DNA from: Paralvinella palmiformis | Lineage: Eukaryota > Annelida > Polychaeta > Terebellida > Alvinellidae | DNA length: 64,000 nt | Assembly: GCA_025642065.1 (NCBI GenBank) | Contig: JAODUP010000112.1 | Span: 372,001 to 436,000, forward strand | Direction: 5' to 3' | Shown here: positions 44,366-58,173 of the stretch, in pieces | How the letters are laid out: each line of letters begins with the position of its first letter | How positions within the stretch are numbered: position 1 is the stretch's first letter | The notes under the pieces: generated by a model | Database searches by the model: none | Told to the model about the DNA's origin: nothing | What the model saw: the letters and a program-made list of their open reading frames with translations, nothing else | Translations under genes and position numbers: made by a program

Positions 44366-44400
44366 ACCCACGCTGTGGTGAGCCGAGGAATTCATCCCTG
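44366..44400 (-). repeat. SINE family B fragment
   Basis: CCACCCACGCTGTGGTGAGCC and GAGGAATTCATCCCTG are the inverted middle of SINE B. Confidence 0.5.
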
Positions 44401-44856
44401 ATCTGGTCTGAAAAAGTAGTGATTGATACTATTGACGATGTTTTTCGTTAACTGACACTAATTAACAGAACTATGCTAATTCGACAGTTATGTGGGAAAC
44501 TAAATTTCAAATTGGAAGCTAACTGGCTGAGAAAACACTCCTTCATTAGCATAATTACATATTCATTTTCATGTATGCAAATTTTGTGTTATGTTCCGCC
44601 TTTCATATACGTATCCATGCCGACTGCATATAAACAACGACTAGTTAGGAGATAAACTTAACTGGGGAACCCAGCTGACATCTAGCTACCAAAATATTGT
44701 TTTATTAAAATAATTATCGAATTTATTTTTAAATGGCAGATCGTTCCAATCGCGTTATATATGTGCAAGAAGCAATATATGACGCGAAAAATGGTCCTGG
44801 TTATCTGCGACTTTTTCTAAATACTAACTGGAAGGAATATCAATCAATATTAAGGG

Positions 44857-45037
44857 AGTGCCTCCGTGATCCAAACTGTTGCGCGGTTGACCACAGATCT
44901 CTACGACTTGAGTTCAAATCTCGGCGTGGACATGCCTGAAGGGTATTTCATCTTTCTCCTCGCCTCATTACCAATGGAGGTCACGCGGACCATTTAGCCT
45001 ACTTTATGCACGAAAGTGACCGTAAAACATAAAACGC
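44857..45037 (+). repeat. SINE family A, full-length
   Basis: GTGCCTCCGTGATCCAAACT (head), GAGTTCAAATCTCGGCGTGG, CATGCCTGAAGGGTATTTCA and the GTGACCGTAAAACATAAAAC end. Confidence 0.88.
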
Positions 45038-47002
45038 CCATTATCTAACCATATTAAAACACGCAGACGTAGCATGGAATATGTTAGGGACATAAATGAA
45101 CGGACATTTTGTGTTAGGTTGTGTCTTTTAGGCATTTAGACGTTTAAAACGAGAAAGGCAATAGTAGGAACTGTCTAGAGGTCTATAATATAATGTAATG
45201 GTTTATTTGTGGCCGGCGCCAATGTGGACAACATGCTTTAGTTCCGTAAGGCGTCATATTATCATCTTTGGTTCATTATGTAACATTTCATATAAACCGA
45301 GCATATTTTTCACTCTCAAAACTCCGATTTTGGGATATATCTTTTTCATATTACAGTACTGCAGTATTCTAGTTTACCAATGTCAACATTCTATTATAGG
45401 CCTATATTTTGCCTTTCAGGGCTAATTCGCCATTTTAATGGTTTATTCAGTTTGCATTATGACGAGTTGTGCCCATGCAGTTTCGTATCAGTGTAAAGAT
45501 AAAATATTTGGTAATAGTAATCAGTGTAGCCTTAGATACGCTGAGAGAAGGCTTAACTGGGGTGAGATTTTATTCACTGAAGTATCAGACTGCCAAATAC
45601 TGGTAATTAGTAAATACAATGTAGCCGTTCGTCAACTTGTGGCAAATTGTGTTAATGTATTAACATGGCATAATTTTGCCACCGGACTTGTCACATTTAT
45701 TCAAGTATCACCATAGCTACAGAGGGCAATCATATCAATAGGCAGGTGGTAATTCATTTAGCGCTGGTAGTAGTGCACTGCAATGCAGATATGCAGGTTT
45801 CGGGTTCGAATCCAAATAGTTACGTACTGTCCCGAGTAATTGAGTGCTTTCAATTCGGAATGTAGACTTTCAGGTATATTAACACGCGCGCGTCATCAAA
45901 TCTCCCACACTCCCGCGCGGGAGAATCGCTTTAAAAGTGAAAAGTGCGTTGCTGTCATGTAAAATAAACACAGACGATCCGATCCCTGTTATTCATTTGT
46001 GCCAAATGAGGATCTTATCAAGTGAGACAAGGTAGCGAGATGGGACTATGTGAAGGAACACCAGTCACGATGTGTGTCATGTCAAGTGAAGGTGTGTGAC
46101 GTCAACATGAACGTTTTTTTTTTCTTTTGTGGTGATTGGTAGTGTGTGTGTGTGTGTGTGCACAAAAATGCCGTATGTGATATCTGAAACCAGTTTGTGT
46201 TCAGTGATAATAAAATGTGGTACTGACAGTCATGCAAAGTATTTTGTTACTATAGATCACCTGATTTATGTATAAATCCCCGAAACCCTCATATTTACGT
46301 ATAAAACCCTGTTTTTCCCGAGATCCTCCGATTTACATATAAATCTCCCACATCGGCATTTCCGAAACTTAACACGTATGCATATCATCACCATCATTAT
46401 AACTCTATCGAGATTTACTGTCTACTAAGCGATATCTGACAGCTCTATGTCTATATAGATCTACACATAATAGTACGATCACAGTTATTATATCAAAGTA
46501 ATCTGATATTTGTTTCACCGTTTAATGTGAAAACATACTCGATCGTCTGCTTTATGTATTATAAAAGTACCACATCAGTGATAGTACACTTACCAATTCA
46601 TATTTTGTATCTCGTTTGCGAACAATTGCCAGAAAAATGCTGCGAAAAGCGATGTGACAGATATTATCGGATATTACGATAAGCCATTTTGTTATGGCAT
46701 TTTGTGTTGCCTAGAAGAAAACCAAAATAAACGGCTCGTTTTTGTTCGTTTTTAATTCCGTGCCCGAATCAGACTATTTTGTTATTTACATCCGAAGTTT
46801 TATCGGGAACAGTTTTGAAAACATGTACTTAGGATCAAGACGATTCATCAGTATTAACGGTACCTGTTTAATCTATTCTCGCCAGTCACGTGATAAATTT
46901 GGCTAGCCTGGATACTGACGTCTCTTCTTGGTTAGTCGATGACCCGATAATTTTTTTTTATTTAGTTCGAGAACAAAATTTATTTACGTTTTTGATTATG
47001 AT

Positions 47003-47074
47003 GACTCACTCACTCACTCACTCGCTCACTCACTCACTCACTCACTCACTCACTCACTCACTCACTCACTCACT
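47003..47074. repeat. (CTCA)n microsatellite
   Basis: About 18 CTCA units with one CTCG variant. Confidence 0.97.
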
Positions 47075-48521
47075 ACCGTTTAACTTAACAACTACTAGTA
47101 ATAACACTAAATAATAATAATAATAAACTTAGTTTGAAATGTTGAAGGGTGCATACTATGATTCCTAAGAAAAGATACAAACTTTTCCAGAGATTATTTG
47201 CAAACACCTGTAATTTCTTTTCATAGTGTACTCACATTATTATTACTCTTAGTACTATTACTATTAACTATAATACAAACATTACTGCCAATATTATCTT
47301 GTGGGCCACAATCACCACTAGTCATCATTGTTGGCATGCTTAATCATATCTAATAGGTGTGTTAGTCATCCTCTGCCATAACATCGGACCTCTCAGTGTT
47401 TTCGATCATCTTGTGAGACAACGTCACACCTCTCTCAGCGGTCTAGTCTTATTATCGCAGGCAACGTCGCATATGGCAGTTTTCTTAATAACAATAATAA
47501 CAATAATAATACTTATAATACAAATACTACTGTCAATATTATAATTTCGGCCATAACTACTAGCACTATCGTTGCCATCATTATTACCACAAAAGAAGTT
47601 GTGTTAGTCATCCTCTCTTACACATCATCGCATCTATCGGTGCTCCAATCATCCTCTGTGACACAACATCACACCTCCTTCTCTGTGCTCCAACCATCCT
47701 CTCTTACACGACATCACACCTCTCAGCGTAACACTCATCTTCCGACAAACAGCCCCCCCCCCATCATAGTTTTCTACTCATCACATATCACTTTCTTTCT
47801 TCAACATTATCTAGGAAACTCACTCCCAGTTTTCCATTTCGACGAACAGACTCTAAACCGAGCCCGCGAGGCTAAAAAATAAATGACCACATTGTTTAGC
47901 CAATGAGAAGCTGGCTAACTATTTGTTTCATCTTGTGTCTGGTTGGGGCTAATTAGAGTTACTTGTTCTGAACCGGATTGGGCACGATCTGCCGCCAGGA
48001 TAATGACAATTGTGACGCGTTGTCGTGCAGACCTAGAGAAGGGGATTTGAATTCCACGGTTACCTATGTCTGCGGGATGTTTCATCGGATCATGTGTTAC
48101 CAGCGCCAAGGCTAGGGTAGTCACAGTCGATGGGAGCAGTTGGTGGGACCGGGTTCAAAAATCGGGATTTACGAACGCACCCCCTCAGTCCTCCTCTTTC
48201 GGACCACACCATTCCGCTGATCCAGTGCTTCCTCTATTAACACACTTTTCTTCCTACGGCGTTAGCTTCACTCTCGAGTGTTTCTCGCTCCGTTGGACCG
48301 TTTCTTAAGACAGATAGCTCAGACTGTCGAGACGAATAGTATATTATTAGCTCCAGTTTTGTCTGTCATGTTTTGCCAGCTATCCGGGCGTGCGTCCGCC
48401 GCTCTCCCCCAGTTGTTTGGTAACTTTTTGTCGATACATAACGAGGGTCTATATTATATCACAAGGTACCTAGACATTCTTGCGGTCTGGCTTATTGTGA
48501 ACAGTCATATCTGTATTTCAT

Positions 48522-48523
<2 letters not shown>

Positions 48524-48561
<38 letters not shown>
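48524..48561. repeat. (TA)n microsatellite
   Basis: TA run followed by CA-rich tracts to about 48,645. Confidence 0.95.
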
Positions 48562-48562
<1 letters not shown>

Positions 48563-48619
48563 ATATAAAACACACACACATAAATACACACACGCACACT
48601 GACACACACAGACAGACAG

Positions 48620-48650
<31 letters not shown>

Positions 48651-49189
48651 AACAAAACAACAACAGTGAAGCCTCTGTAAAAGCCTTACAATATAAACCG
48701 CGATCATTTTGTTGTACGTGATAAATAGTTATTGACTATGAGCTAACACCTTCTGTGTTAATAATGATAGAAATTAATTGAAAACTAAACTTATTTCATG
48801 TCGGTGTCGTGGTATTAGGACACCTGCTGACTGAAATTAATTACTATTGCCAGTGATAATAGTCCATTATAGTGAGAATTGTATTATGTAACGCATCCTA
48901 TTGTTCTGTACCAACTGATTAGGCCTGATATTATGCGTAGAGGAGTAGTTACTGTACTGCTATACGGCTTTGCCAGGCAGTTATTGAGCCAAAATCTGCT
49001 GTTATATTACAATTGTCGCATTGTTGCGACTTCCACGTGCATGCGCGCACGCTCATTTGGCGTAATCCCCCCCCCCACACACACACACAGGAAGGTACTT
49101 CCAATCAAATCTGCCACATTTTTAATACAAACGGTTATTTCCATCAAGTCCGTCGCTTGTAATTAAATCCGTTGCTTGGCAACGAAACA

Positions 49190-50576
49190 ACGGAAAATCC
49201 GATGTCAGGAATACGACGTCATACAGCGTGTCGATCGATCACTATCGATCTCTATCGAACGGGTTACGCTTCACGTGCGGGACGCGCTGATTAATTTGTG
49301 AACGAACAATCGGTGAAGCACGTCCGCGGTTGATGAATCATGGCCGAAATGGAAAACACACACACACACGCGCGCGCGAAGCCCAAACTGACCCGGGGTT
49401 AATCAACCGTCATCTTTGCCCGTCAATATAGAAATGCTCTCCGGCAGGCATATAAACAAAGTAGGTTTTGGAGATCGATGAAATCGTTCGATTTTCTATC
49501 CGAGAGACACATGTTACAAGCCAGCCCACAGACGCGTTATGGTAGAAGCTTACTGAGACAGACAACAGGTGTCATCGTCAACAGAGCCTCGAGACCAGAC
49601 CGTGGACGAGTCACGGGGCGTCGACGTTGACCAGACTTACAGGCCTTCGTGTTTGCCGCAGTCGGTAGTCGGTCAGATCTCCAGATAATCCGGGTACAGG
49701 CCGCGACGGATGCCAATAAGTAGCCGTTCGGCGAATGGAATGGCGATTCCTGGAAACTTCCGGTTCTCCTGCGTACGTCACACCGATGGTTATTGCCGGG
49801 GACACGTGCTGGGACCATGTTAATTAATGCCGGCATACCACCGAGACAGTGGACGGCCATTCGGTCGTGGACACGGGTCACGGATCTCTTTCGGTAGAAC
49901 GCCGCATCACGCACCCAACCAACCACCCACCCAACCACCGATCCACCCACCCTGCCCGCACCGACGATTCAGCGAGCGTGACCGAGCAGCGAACACGACA
50001 TCAGAAATGCGAGCGGTATTTATGGTATTAGAAAACATCGGCCCACGAGTCGGCCCGTCTGTCGGCCAGTCAGCATCGCGAAGCACGCATCATTGAGAAC
50101 GCGGCAGAGTAGTTGGGCCTGTTTAAACCCAGAACGCCGAACCACGGACCGCTGACTCTACCCTTACACCGGCTTGTTTGTTTGTGTCTCTCTCTCTCTC
50201 TCTCTCTCTCTACTCCTGGGGGCCGGTTGTGTTGAGAAAGAGGCGACGGGTCTTCGCCAACTTGTCTACCTGCCTGCCTGCCCGCCCGTCCGTTCCTGCG
50301 TTTCGCCTGCCGTCGCGTGTCCAGGATAATCACCGTCGACGTCTTCTGACCGGATATTGTCATCTCTGGCTGACGAGACGCAGCTGAGGACATTTTCGTC
50401 ATGAGGAGCCCTCGCCTGTAGCACCGTGTTTAGGCTAACCCGTCGTCATATCGTCGAGTCCGCAGGGCCGTGTCGGTGCAGTTTTCGTGCCGTGCTCGAT
50501 GAAGGTGGGCGTGTGTTGTTGGCAGCTGGCTGGGATGGCTTCGTCGGTATAAGGCCATCGACTTTCGGCCAACAAA
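49190..50576 (+). promoter_or_regulatory. CpG-rich promoter and 5' UTR region of the ShKT gene
   Basis: Marked rise in GC and CpG density against the AT-rich surroundings, ending at the signal-peptide start codon. It holds a (TC)n tract at 50,188-50,210 and CACGTG-type boxes (for example CTTCACGTGCGGG at about 49,270). Open frames on both strands here are effects of GC content. Confidence 0.5.
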
Positions 50577-50673
50577 ATGGATACGCTCCCGATGGCCAGA
50601 TGTATCCTGGTCGTCCTCGTTCTCCTGGCGGCCACGAGTCCTGCTCTCAGTGGAGAGGATAAACCGGATCAAG
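50577..50673 (+). CDS. ShKT gene exon 1 (signal peptide)
   Basis: 32 codons plus G, with donor GTATGT. The phase matches exon 2 (G|CC gives Ala, then Cys). Confidence 0.88.
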
Positions 50674-50917
50674 GTATGTCAGAAGTCGGTTTCGGTGTAA
50701 TAGCCGTGTTGTTACTCACGTTAACCAGTGAGAATGATGACACTGCTAGAAGACTGGCAGCTTATTGGTTTCGCCACCTGTGATGTTTGATTCCTGTAAT
50801 GTTTGTTTCCCTGTGATGTTTGATCCCTGTGATATTTCTCAGTGTGATGTTTGATCCTTTATAGAATCTTTAAAATAGCATAATAGGGTAAATAAAAACA
50901 ATTATAGGCATATACAA

Positions 50918-50960
<43 letters not shown>

Positions 50961-51015
50961 GAGTAGACACTAACCTGAATAAAACCTATTGTATTTTTTA
51001 AATTAAAATATTCTT

Positions 51016-51065
<50 letters not shown>

Positions 51066-52246
51066 AAGTAACTCTGAGTGTTTAGATGGAGTAGTTCTTT
51101 AAAGTTGCAAACTTCTAGGTTAGAGATCAAAGCATCTCTGTTTGTCGGAACTTTCAATCCTCCACCATATGTCCCAAGCCTGACCACTAACTGTTCGCAT
51201 CTGGCCTCATCTGTAGCTCGAGAAGATGGACGTCGTAGGAACGCGTCAAATTCAAACTGATTAATAATCATAACAATAACACACGTTTGAATAAAGAGCC
51301 ATTACCAACAAATTACCATTCAAAGTGTAAGATAACAGCAAAAAATAACAATAACAACCTCAAAATTTGTTTTAACAAAAATATTAAAAAACAATAAGAA
51401 CTACATAATTAAAACCGAGACAGTTGATCCTCGATCACATCTCAATGACAACATTACAAGATGGCTGACTGACTTAACCCAGTGGTATTGTTTACCAGTT
51501 GAGCAATATCATAAACGAAGTCCGAGTTACTGAAAGTCGAGTTTTGTAATGATCTTCGTTGAGTGATCTTTTGCCGTAACAGCTCTCTATGCTCTGACTC
51601 ACGATACCAACAATTTTATCGTCTGCTCGGATATAATTAAGTAACCCATTGACCGGAACTAATTGCCAACCGATATTAACCACCCACTTCCGGTATTATA
51701 ATAGTTAACGGTTTGGGAAATAGCTTGTTAGTGGTTAACAGATGAACTGAAAGGCCTTAACTAGTCAATGAACCCGCACTGAATAGAGTCCAGCGCGAAC
51801 ACCAACAGTAACATGCAAAGCCAGTTATTAATTAATATGAAATGTACACAGTACAGCACGGCACTAACAACAGCCTGTCTTCATTCGGCCGGTGATAGAC
51901 AGGCAGACAGGTAGATAGATATGTAGATAAATAGATAGCCAGATCCAAGAACGTGTAGATAAAATATTTAGTTCGATGTACAGGGTTTATAGTGCACTCC
52001 AGCTCTACGCTCGTCCTATTTGCCAACGGTTTATGTTCGCTGTGAAAGAAACAACAGGCAGTCCAGGCACAGACTAGGGTCATGAGTAAATAGATATTAA
52101 TATCTTCAGACATTTATTTGTTCAATCCTGGAAACTGTTTCATACAATTATTGACTCTAATCAAACAAAAGCTTTCGATACAGTGTTACGTGTCTTTTTT
52201 AAACCGAGAATAGCTGAGATAACACGCAGCTAACAATTTGATAAAA

Positions 52247-52281
<35 letters not shown>

Positions 52282-53196
52282 CCAAAATATAGTTTTCTAA
52301 TAGGGAAAAAAGTCCTTGCCATGTTTTTCTCTTAGTATTCTAACGCAACTAACGCAAAAAGTGCATACACCTTATAAGAGACTTTAATGAAGTTAAATCA
52401 TGACAAATCATACATCTACAGGGTTTTTTTTTCATCATTTGTTCTTCATATTTTTAGTTGTTTATCTGTCGTTGATGTAATATTCAGCGGAAACAAGTAG
52501 CAGCATTTTCTGACGTCAATCAAACTCGATAAAAACGGTCAAAATCTGACAAGCTTTGTTTGTTTGGTGGATGTTGATCTAATTACATTAGGAAGTCGCT
52601 CCTAGGACATAATGCCATCGTCTATGATGCTAATTAAAACTCACTCACTCACTCACTCACTCACTCACTTGGACCACATATCACTACCACCCGTGTTCGA
52701 ATCTCGGCGTGGGCATACCAGAAGATTGTTTCATCTTTGACTTCGCTTCATTATCCTTGGAGGTCGTTCGGCCCCTGTTTAGTGGCCGTAAAACATCAAT
52801 CATCATCATCATCTATGAGCTCAAATGATTTACAAACACTTTCTTAAAATAACGGTAATTGGTTATTGTTATAATAGGTTTGGTCTCAGGCTGAAAAACT
52901 ACCGTGTGACTGTAAAATATAGTTATTTCACATGCCCCGGCCACGCCGTCGGCCTTGTGCTAACTAGCCATAATTTTGACAACGTAGAGACGGGTGTACG
53001 TCAAACATGTTTCTGGTCAGGACAAGTTTCGTAACTTGGGGCTTCGTCCATATTTGTTACACAACAACGACCATAAGCGGATAATGAAGCATCCATTATG
53101 CCCATCCAGTATATTGTCACCTCGACTCGATTCAGTCTCAGGTTCCCTTATCATGCACGCACTCATGGAACACACACACACACGCACACACACACA

Positions 53197-53233
<37 letters not shown>

Positions 53234-53553
53234 CAATATGACAATTAAGTCGCCTCTCTTTATTCGATCCCTGTTGAATCGTCCATACGAATTCTGATTA
53301 TCCGTGTCATTGCCTTTCCATCTACTATTTATCCACGCAGAAACCGATATATGAACTACCCATGACTCGCGTGCACATCCACAGGCATGATAATACTGGA
53401 GCTGCTTCCACTGCTACTGCCACTGCTGTTCTTACTGCATACCTTGTACTGCAGGAATTGTTATTAGCTTAGTGAATCGCTGCATTGTTTAACAGCAGCG
53501 CTGCTTTCACCTGACACATATATGGCTGAGGGGCTAATTCTTTGAAAACATCG

Positions 53554-53585
<32 letters not shown>

Positions 53586-54272
53586 GTCAGTAAAGAAAGT
53601 TGTAACTGTATCAGTACTTATACATGACGATGGGTAGACTTGAAACAAAGCCATGGAGATGCTATTTTGCAGTGGCCCTTTTGTTAATCCGGTATGATAA
53701 ACACCCTCCTCCCCCCTCCTGTATCTCTCTCTGACATTCGTATATAACTTCCTGTAGGATATCAAATCTTTAGATGTTTCTTGTACATGTCGTGAAGACG
53801 AGCCACCCGTTTTGATGAAATCGAAAGAATGTAAAAAAGGTCACACCACTCACTTTCACGAACCCGATACAACTAAATATGTTTTAATGGCTTGCCGGGT
53901 CTCAACCGAACAAACACACACACACACACACAACACACAAACACACACACACACCCCCCATGCTAGTGTAGCAGAAATATTTCTCTAGATAGAAATTCTA
54001 GCTCTGCACTTTTTTGTTGTTGTTGTTGTAAATTATTGCAGGTAAACAAAGCTTGCTTAAAAAATTAATTACTATGAAAACTATCAGCTTGGGCTAAAAA
54101 CAGTTTTGGGCGGGCATATATTTCACACGTGTTTGTGTTAAATTTATGAAGTGGGTAATTTTACGATTTCTAAAACATCTAGCGCTAATAATTGATATGC
54201 CAACTTTATAGACGAAGACGTAGTAGGCGTGGAGTTAGTGGACCAGAAAAGTTGTATCGGACATTTACTTCT

Positions 54273-54307
<35 letters not shown>

Positions 54308-54458
54308 TGTGTGTGTGTGTGTATGTATCCGTGTGTGTGTGCATGCGTGTGTATGTGTGTGTGTAGAGAGAGAGACTATATATATTGTTTTTAACTTTTT
54401 GTAATAAATATTTTATCCAAAAACGTGGCATTCCAGGACCTATACTATCTACTAGGTA

Positions 54459-54503
<45 letters not shown>

Positions 54504-54613
54504 GTGTCACGTGATCATGCAAGCGTGCGCTATTAATGTATTTTGACATGCTTGCCATTGTTACTCTATATGGCTAAATATTCCGATTTAGGTTTTTGAT
54601 ATCTCTAATTTTA

Positions 54614-54652
<39 letters not shown>

Positions 54653-55229
54653 ATATGTGAAACAGTCACATATGGAATTCAGACACTGGACTTGTTGATC
54701 AGTCAACGCTATATTTATATAGATCTAGATGTCTAAAACTCTATATAGGGGTGACAATTCGGACAACTGCTTGTTAACTGTTTGACAGCGCCGGTTGAAC
54801 TGTGCTCTATGAGAGGGGCGCGGTCAACTGAGTCGAATACCCATGCGTACCGATGCAATTGTAGAAATACGATAGGGGTGGCGTTGTCCCAGTGTGTGTG
54901 TGTGTGTGTGTGTGTGGGGGGGGGGGGTTATATAAGGGACACGCTGACGCGAAAGGCAGTCTCTGGCGTTGACACGCGTCAATCAAATATAGTTATTTTA
55001 GCCAGAAGTATGAATCCTCTTTTATGCCATGGAATGGGAAAATGTTAGTTTGATTGCTATATAATGGGGCATCTCTCTCCCCTCCCCCCCACACACTTAC
55101 AGAGAAACATACACACACACACACACACACACATACCTCACTTTATTTCCTAGGTTTATTAAGCATCATATAATATAATATTTTTTTACATCCTTAGAGC
55201 AGAATAGTGTGGCCTGAAATGAATGATGT

Positions 55230-55286
<57 letters not shown>

Positions 55287-56134
55287 CCTACCCATATCTG
55301 TATACAATCACACCTGATATGTTTGTTGATTGCCGTGCCGGTCCATGCATGGCTTGTCAGTTTAGAGCAATCGCTATCAGATTATATCCAAACCTATCGA
55401 TATATTAATATAATCCGACAACATGGCGTCTCTTATTGTTGGAAGCCATTGATTAGTCATACAGTTATTCAGACGAGCTTAGTCCTAATTACTTGAAAAC
55501 TTTAATGAGCTGCCCTGTTTACATCCACCTTTATGAACAATGATGATATAAAACCAATTTTATATCATGGAATGATGAACAAAGATAAAGTGTGTACCAA
55601 TATTTTGTTCAGTTACGGCTGAGTTATAGCACTCTGGTAACTATATAGTCATTGTTGCAAGTTGTTTATTATGGTTACACATAACAAGAATTAAATTAAA
55701 TTAAATTTACAATGTCACGTGTGTAACAAATAGAAATACCTTTATGTTTAAATTTAATTTTAAGTTGATTTCAATGGTTTGAGTTGTTTAGTCTCGGCAC
55801 TGGTCACACACACGCTGGGATATATGGCTGCGGGGCGACAATCTAGGGAAACACATCCCACAAACACAGCTATTAGCCGGATTTGAACCCACGACCGAAA
55901 TAGAGGTTTGGCGCGCAGTGTTCCGAGGACTGTGCCATCGGAATGGTGAGGGATGATTCGGAAAGAGGGTCCCATTTTGTTTGAGTGAAGCAATTACAAA
56001 AAATTTTAGTTAAATGTTTACAAACTTACAAATGAATTACTATCGGCTAGCATTAAAAACAGGAAGGTTATTCTGAGGAATACTAAGTAAAAATATATTT
56101 ATTAACTTAATCTTTCTTGTATAATGCCACTGGC

Positions 56135-56166
<32 letters not shown>

Positions 56167-58133
56167 TATTATTATTGTTGTTGTTGTTGTTGTTGTTGTT
56201 GTAGATTAGGCCAGTAACTAGGCTAAACAAATGAGATATTAAATTCAATTATTTATTAATCAAAACAAAGTACTAATTTGTGGCCGATTTAAAACCATTA
56301 ATTATGTGTAGTTTGTAATGAAAGTGTCGAATCAGAAATACAACATTATTATTAGATTAGTATGAATTAGTCGGTCATTTCACAATAATGGAACATTTCA
56401 AGGCAGAACGTTCTATATCTACATCCCTCAAACGACACGTTTTTGTGGCATCCAGCACAAGTTGCGTTGTTGATGATAATTAGTTCTGTGATTGATTCAG
56501 TTGAACAAGATCTGTAAGGTAACGTGGTGTGTGTGTGTGTGTGTGTGTGTGTCTTGGGGGGGGGGGGTGCTGTGTGGTCAGTTACAAATGATCTTCAATA
56601 AGGCGCTTCGTTGGATGGCTAGCCAATGTAAACAAATAATGTAACAATGGCATGAAATGACCTTGTAAATTTCACCCGAGAGATCACTCACCAAATCGGT
56701 CACCGACTGTAGCAGCATCAGAGAAGGTCATTCCGGTGTTAAAAGGAGAATGTCTCAATTGATGTGATGGTTATAATATGAAAACTCTGCCGTACACTAA
56801 GTTGTACGTATATAATTAGATTTGCTATCAGCTGGTATTAAAATTAAGAATATTATCCCGGGAAATGTTTTACATACGCCGTTATGGCCATGTTCGAGCT
56901 TCTATCATACCTGCATCAACGCGCAATTAGCAACTTGCAGCAACATGTGCTTTATTGTGGCGAATCTATCCATGTTTCTGGGGGAGGAGCGGAGCGGAGG
57001 ATGTGGATCTTGTTGGGCAGAATTGATAACGTCATGTTACAGTATATAGAAGTGACAGAGCGAAGAGACACGAGGAAGAATCTTCAGACTAATAAGTCAT
57101 ATCATATTTGTAATACTATACAGTAACACAGATGCTGTTTCCAATAACATTAATAATCAGATTTCAAGCCAACTAAACAATATCGGTTCCAGTTTGACCA
57201 CCTAAAATGCGGGGGACCCTTATGGTCTGTAATTTACTGCCTCACCACGAGGACTAATTCTAAATAATAAAAAAATTACAGTATATGTAAATTCGGCGGA
57301 GAAAACTTTCCCAGTTGCCTCCTACTATAGTGCCACGATCGGGATGTGAACCTCCGACCTCCGGCATAGCATGACGCTGAGTAAGAAAGTCCCACGCCTT
57401 ACTCACCGTTCATCCCTCATAATCTACTCTGATTTGTGTTTATAGCTTTCACTAATCAGCTAGGAGTCTATAACTGTTGTGGGCGCCTCCGTGGTCTAAC
57501 TGGTAGCGTACTGGATCACAGACCACTCCCACCTGAGTTCGAACCTCGGCGTGGGCATATCTGAAGGATGTTTCATCTTTGACTTCGCTTCATTACCTTT
57601 TGAGGTCGCTCGTCCCATTTAGCCTACCGTGTGCACAAAGGTGGCTGTAAAACATCAATCAATCATCATCATCATCATCATCATCCTCTATAACTATTGT
57701 ACGTTACAGGCAACGATATAGCGGTGAATTGCCCTCCATGGCTAATAAAAAACTAATTTAAAAGCAATTTTTTTCTCACACCGATTTTAAATTCTTCTGT
57801 AAATTTATTAATTCGAGATTTATAATTAGAAGTGATCCTTAGATCCCAGTTACGATGTATTTCAAACCAAGTTCGGTAACGAGCTAACTTAACATTGACG
57901 TAGTATCATACTTTAATAAATACTATACTCTCTTAATTAATGAGCAACTACTACAGGTTTATTTCAGTATTAATCCCGGCTATTGTCAGCTTGGTATCAG
58001 GACGTAAATATTGTTAATTTTTTTTTGTGGTAGAGAATTCCGATTACGGAATAGCTATATGTATTTAATTCATCTACGGACACAAGTACTATTTAGTCTG
58101 TTTGGTATTTGTATACACACGCGCGCGCGCGCG

Positions 58134-58173
<40 letters not shown>

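Larger units (their letters stand above)
45040..49190. other. Gene desert with microsatellites
   Basis: No exon is recognised. It includes a tRNA-like patch at 45,770-45,830 (GGGTTCGAATCC), a short diverged triple of TTTAYRTATAAA units at 46,260-46,350, (CTCA)n at 47,003-47,074 and (TA)n(CA)n at 48,524-48,645. Confidence 0.55.

Noticed and set aside
49537..50672. Several 60-137-codon frames on both strands
   Set aside because: They lie in the CpG-rich promoter block, overlap each other on opposite strands and have no recognisable domain. High GC alone explains the lack of stops.
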